From Tenacibaculum jejuense (lineage in GTDB: Bacteria > Bacteroidota > Bacteroidia > Flavobacteriales > Flavobacteriaceae): a stretch of 64,000 nt of DNA. The stretch is taken from the NCBI RefSeq assembly GCF_900198195.1, contig NZ_LT899436.1, positions 3,501,001 to 3,565,000 of the forward strand, in the 5' to 3' direction. The translations under genes were made by a program, and so were the position numbers. Each line of letters starts with the position of its first letter. Position 1 is the first letter of the stretch. Shown here one piece after another: positions 60,951 through 64,000 of this stretch. The notes under the pieces were generated by a model, which ran no database searches, was not told where the DNA came from, and saw nothing but the letters and a program-made list of their open reading frames with translations.

Positions 60951-62594
60951 ATGAAAAAAATCTTGACTTCGAAATACAGCTTATTAATATTTCTTGTTTT
61001 ACTTTCTGTAATAAATATAATTCAAGGGTATACAACTGAACTAATAGCTGATGAAGCTTACTATTGGGTTTATAGTAACTATATGGATTGGGGATATTTC
61101 GATCATCCTCCAATGGTTGCAGTTTGGATTTCAATCTCTAAGTTTTTCTTTTCATCAGGGGAATTAAGTGTTCGTTTTTTTTCATCAATTACATTATCAA
61201 TTACATTCTTTTGGGTTTGGCTTTTAATTAAACACCCAAATAAACAAAAATATGTATGGCTTTACATTTTATTAGTATTAAGTACATCATTATTTAATGT
61301 ATATGGATTTATTACTGTTCCAGATACTCCATTAATGTTCTTTTATTCATTGTTTTTATTAGGATATCAAAAATATTTAGACCAAAAAAACTTTCTAAGT
61401 TACCTTATACTCGCTGTTGCTATGGCTGGCATGCTATACAGTAAATATCATGCTGTACTAATTATTTTGTTTGTTTTACTATCTAATTTAAAGGTTTTAA
61501 AAGATTGGAAAATTTGGTTTACTACATTGGTTACTATCATTTTATTTTTCCCTCATCTTTATTGGCAATTTAGTAACGACTTTCCCTCTATAAAATACCA
61601 TCTTTATGAAAGAAGTTCAAGAAGGTATCATTTCTATTTTACTGCCTATCATTTTTTAAATCTGATGGTTATTATAGGATTCACCTTCCCTATTATTTAT
61701 AAAGCATTATACAAAAGATTACATATCAAAGATAAATTTGAAACAGCCTTACGCTTTTTAGCTGTTGGTTTTGCTGTGTTTTTCTTTATTTCTTCTTTTA
61801 AAAACCAAGTCCAAGCACAATGGATAGTTCCTATGTCTATTCCACTAGTGGTGATTCCTTTTTATTATTTAATAAATCATGTAAAAGATTTAAAATTATT
61901 TAAAAAACTAGCTTTAGCTACCTTAATTGTGACATTTGGTATTAGAATATGTATGGCCAACGATGGTATTTTACCTAAACAATTTGAAATGCATGGAAAT
62001 AAAAAATGGGTAGAAAAAATAGAAAATGAGCTTGGAGATATTACACCTCTTTTTTTGAATTCATATCAAAACACTTCTTTGTATTGGTTTTATTCTGGTA
62101 AAAGACCTATTCAAATTAACACTTGGAACAGTAGAAAAAACCAGTATGATCTATACGAATACAACAAGAATTTTGAATTGGAAGAGTTCTCGATAGTAAC
62201 ATTTAGCAGAACTGGATATGCAACAGATTCAATCACTAAAAAAAATAGAAGTCGATTATTTATTGAACACAATACAAACGGATACAAAAAAGTTGGTAAT
62301 CTAAAATTCGAAATTAAAAACCCTATACTTAAAGCAGAAGCTAAAAACAGTGTGACTGTATCCTATGACAAACAATTGTTAAATAAATTTGATGGAACTT
62401 TAGCTTTATCTGTAATTTTAAAATTAGGAAGCTCTAGAGAAATCATAGAAGCAGATCTTAATGACAATCAAATTACTTTCGAACTACCTCTACTAGACGC
62501 TACACCAACTCATATTCAAATAGTTGGAACACCTAACCCTAAAATTTGGCCAGTTCGTTTAAGTACAATGGAAAAGTGTTCGTTTATAGAATAA
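60951..62594 (+). CDS. ArnT-like (GT39/GT83) integral membrane glycosyltransferase
   Basis: A 547-residue polytopic GT-C glycosyltransferase starting at the ATG at 60951 (MKKILTSKYSLLIFLV). Conserved residues are LIADEAYYWVYSNYMDWGYFDHPPMVA in the first loop (the DE motif that binds polyprenyl phosphate donors and catalytic Asp), and about eleven membrane segments follow; the C-terminal ~190 residues are soluble. It probably moves a sugar from a lipid-phosphate carrier to lipid A, a protein or a surface glycan. Convergent with the PAP2 phosphatase gene by 8 bp. Confidence 0.88.
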   Translation: MKKILTSKYSLLIFLVLLSVINIIQGYTTELIADEAYYWVYSNYMDWGYFDHPPMVAVWISISKFFFSSGELSVRFFSSITLSITFFWVWLLIKHPNKQKYVWLYILLVLSTSLFNVYGFITVPDTPLMFFYSLFLLGYQKYLDQKNFLSYLILAVAMAGMLYSKYHAVLIILFVLLSNLKVLKDWKIWFTTLVTIILFFPHLYWQFSNDFPSIKYHLYERSSRRYHFYFTAYHFLNLMVIIGFTFPIIYKALYKRLHIKDKFETALRFLAVGFAVFFFISSFKNQVQAQWIVPMSIPLVVIPFYYLINHVKDLKLFKKLALATLIVTFGIRICMANDGILPKQFEMHGNKKWVEKIENELGDITPLFLNSYQNTSLYWFYSGKRPIQINTWNSRKNQYDLYEYNKNFELEEFSIVTFSRTGYATDSITKKNRSRLFIEHNTNGYKKVGNLKFEIKNPILKAEAKNSVTVSYDKQLLNKFDGTLALSVILKLGSSREIIEADLNDNQITFELPLLDATPTHIQIVGTPNPKIWPVRLSTMEKCSFIE

Positions 62595-62602
62595 ATCTTT
62601 CT

Positions 62603-63187
62603 TTACAACGACTCTTTAAAAACCTTAAGAAATATAACTTTATATAATTTGTAAAATAAAGTTCCTAAAATAATACCCGAAATATACCCTGCTGAAACGT
62701 CTATTGGATAATGAACTCCAAGATACAATCTACTATATCCAAATACTAAAGGAAATAAAATTAACACGTAAATGTATTTTATTTTATTACGCAATAACAA
62801 GATAATAAAAGTTGTAAATGTAGTTGATAACGAAGCGTGACCCGACCAGAAACTCTTTCCTCGAGGTTTGTATGAAAATTGTCTTAAATATTCCTGCATA
62901 TCAATTGCATTACAAGGCCTCGTTCTTCCTGTCAGGTTTTTGATTAAGTTTGTAAACTGATCAGAAAAAGCTACAAAGATTGCGATAAACAATAGTGTAA
63001 AAAGTGTTTTTTTTACTCCAAACTTCCATGTTATTAATCCCAATATTACAACAAATAAAGGAATCCAATTGAACTGATGTGTAATCCATAACCAAAGATT
63101 GTCCCATTGTTCATTTCCTAAATTGTTTAGATAAATTAATAGGGCTTTATCTTTTGCTATAAGCGTATCGAGCAAACTATTTTCCAA
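62603..63187 (-). CDS. PAP2-family phosphatase
   Basis: A 194-residue membrane phosphatase with about five helices. The three-part phosphatidic-acid-phosphatase signature is complete: [10 protein letters not shown] (motif 1), FWSGHASLS (motif 2 SGH) and [17 protein letters not shown] (motif 3, catalytic His). It may dephosphorylate undecaprenyl pyrophosphate or another lipid phosphate. The start overlaps the peptidylprolyl isomerase gene by 11 bp, so the two are translationally coupled. Convergent with the ArnT-like gene. Confidence 0.92.
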   Translation of the reverse strand: MENSLLDTLIAKDKALLIYLNNLGNEQWDNLWLWITHQFNWIPLFVVILGLITWKFGVKKTLFTLLFIAIFVAFSDQFTNLIKNLTGRTRPCNAIDMQEYLRQFSYKPRGKSFWSGHASLSTTFTTFIILLLRNKIKYIYVLILFPLVFGYSRLYLGVHYPIDVSAGYISGIILGTLFYKLYKVIFLKVFKESL

Positions 63188-64000
63188 CTTTTAAAACTTC
63201 AATTTCAAAAATAAGATCTGTATTCGGTTTGATTACCGGCAAACGACCAACTTCTCCGTAACCTAAATAACTTGGAATGAAAAGACGCGCTTTTTCTCCT
63301 TCTTTAAGCATAGCCGCACCTTCTTTCCAGCCAGCAATTAAAGGATAATTAGGATCATTAATAGTAAATGTAAAAGGTTGATTTTGATCTATACTTGAAG
63401 CTATTTTGTTACCTAAATCATCCAATAAAACATAATGAACAGTTGTTGGTAAATCTGGATTTACTTTCTTACCTAAAGTTTCTTTTATTTTAACAACTTT
63501 AAGTCCAGATTTGGTAGTAATAGCACTGTAATAGTCTAACTCTTTTTTAAGATTTTCTTTTGCTATTTTAATTTTTCGTTCTCTTTCTTTTTTTCTTTCT
63601 TCTGAATTAGATAACTCAGTAAGGAAAATTTCAGGAGCATTAAAGTCTTTAGCTTTTTTACCTACTCTAATTATTTCTACTTTGTTAATGAAATCGTTTT
63701 GAACAATAGTATCAACAATATTTTGTCCATATGTCACTTTACCAAAAATAGAATGTTTACCATCTAACCATGGCGTTTCTTTGTGCGTTATAAAAAACTG
63801 AGCAGAATTTGTTGCCGGTCCAGAGTTGGCCATAGATAAAATACCTGGACTGTTATGTTTATAAATTAATTCTCCTTTTTCATTTAAAGGGAATTCATCA
63901 TCAAAACGGTATCCTGCACTTCCTCTACCAGTACCTGTAGGATCTCCTCCTTGAATCATAAAATCTTTAATAACTCTGTGAAATTTAATTCCATCATAAA
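63177..64000 (-). CDS. Cyclophilin-FKBP fusion peptidylprolyl isomerase (5' end cut by the window)
   Basis: Two prolyl-isomerase domains in one exported-type protein. The frame stays open beyond 63959 to the window edge: the upstream codons read [24 protein letters not shown], which is the classic cyclophilin active-site start, so the gene begins outside the window and the Met at 63959 is internal. The cyclophilin part runs to about residue 105 ([23 protein letters not shown]), a helical linker follows, and residues ~165-260 form an FKBP domain ([28 protein letters not shown]). The gldI-like setting could suit gliding/T9SS folding, but this is inference. Confidence 0.93.
   Translation of the reverse strand, partial: YDGIKFHRVIKDFMIQGGDPTGTGRGSAGYRFDDEFPLNEKGELIYKHNSPGILSMANSGPATNSAQFFITHKETPWLDGKHSIFGKVTYGQNIVDTIVQNDFINKVEIIRVGKKAKDFNAPEIFLTELSNSEERKKERERKIKIAKENLKKELDYYSAITTKSGLKVVKIKETLGKKVNPDLPTTVHYVLLDDLGNKIASSIDQNQPFTFTINDPNYPLIAGWKEGAAMLKEGEKARLFIPSYLGYGEVGRLPVIKPNTDLIFEIEVLKVGK

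Noticed and set aside
60937..61134. 65-residue minus-strand ORF at the start of the ArnT-like gene
   Set aside because: Antisense to a conserved GT-C catalytic loop.
1..64000. tRNA or rRNA genes, complete insertion sequences
   Set aside because: No cloverleaf, rRNA-like segment or transposase gene was seen while reading either strand.

Overview
The window is AT-rich chromosomal DNA from a member of the Bacteroidota, most likely a marine-type Flavobacteriaceae. The evidence is a type IX secretion (T9SS) C-terminal sorting domain, many SusC/TonB-era style lipoprotein signals (short hydrophobic stretch ending in S-C), family markers such as DUF3667 and SigZ-like sigma factors, promoters of the Bacteroidota TTG/TAnnTTTG type, and the absence of Shine-Dalgarno-like sites. 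The genus cannot be fixed from this sequence. No rRNA, tRNA, CRISPR array or complete insertion sequence was seen.

Layout. 1-4400: redox and regulatory genes on the minus strand (TlpA-like thioredoxin, NmrA-like reductase, two AraC regulators, an SDR, a small membrane protein). 4500-6500: a DsbA/FrnE-type oxidoreductase and a DoxX-like membrane protein, convergent. 6600-16150: a complete tryptophan operon on the minus strand in the order leader-trpE-G-D-[four-helix-bundle gene]-C-[lipoprotein]-F-[lipoprotein]-B-[hypothetical]-A-terminator. It is preceded by a consensus promoter, a 17-residue leader peptide with three consecutive Trp codons and an intrinsic terminator, which together make a ribosome-mediated attenuator. 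Four non-trp genes and three repeat-like elements are interleaved with the biosynthetic genes.

16180-20500: a GH9 glycosidase, divergent asparagine synthetase (asnB) and a small AraC-type HTH protein. 20570-22990 looks accessory: two lipoproteins, one a DNase I-fold (EEP) protein and one resembling aerolysin-type beta-pore formers, followed by about 500 bp of gene-free AT-rich DNA that carries a short array of ~20-bp repeats. 23000-31300: a CocE-type hydrolase, a large zinc metalloprotease, a DJ-1/PfpI lipoprotein, a DUF3667 membrane protein and a YgiQ radical SAM protein. 31270-35440 is a stress-flavoured stretch: YceI, two Crp/Fnr regulators, a DJ-1/PfpI protein, a SigZ-like ECF sigma factor, a 27-residue small ORF with its own promoter and terminator, and an 11-cysteine, 34-residue metallothionein-like protein with an ECF-like promoter.

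35500-41470: a 1350-residue T9SS-exported leucine-rich-repeat/InlB-repeat surface protein and a TPR-TM-HTH sensor regulator. 41480-48440: peptide and amino-acid use (M28 peptidase-DoxX-amidohydrolase operon, alanine/glycine symporter, membrane LuxR regulator). 48500-53320: a beta-barrel plus TPR pair of the cell envelope. 53450-56010: FtsE-like ATPase and two glycosyltransferases in one operon, the second lacking any standard start codon. 56140-64000: GNAT, malate dehydrogenase, PQQ-propeller protein, DUF6588 outer-membrane protein, ArnT-like glycosyltransferase, PAP2 phosphatase and a cyclophilin-FKBP fusion cut by the window edge.

For the unusual content, the best leads are the trp attenuator, the SigZ/metallothionein locus, the 27-residue small-ORF transcription unit and the EEP/pore-former lipoprotein pair.
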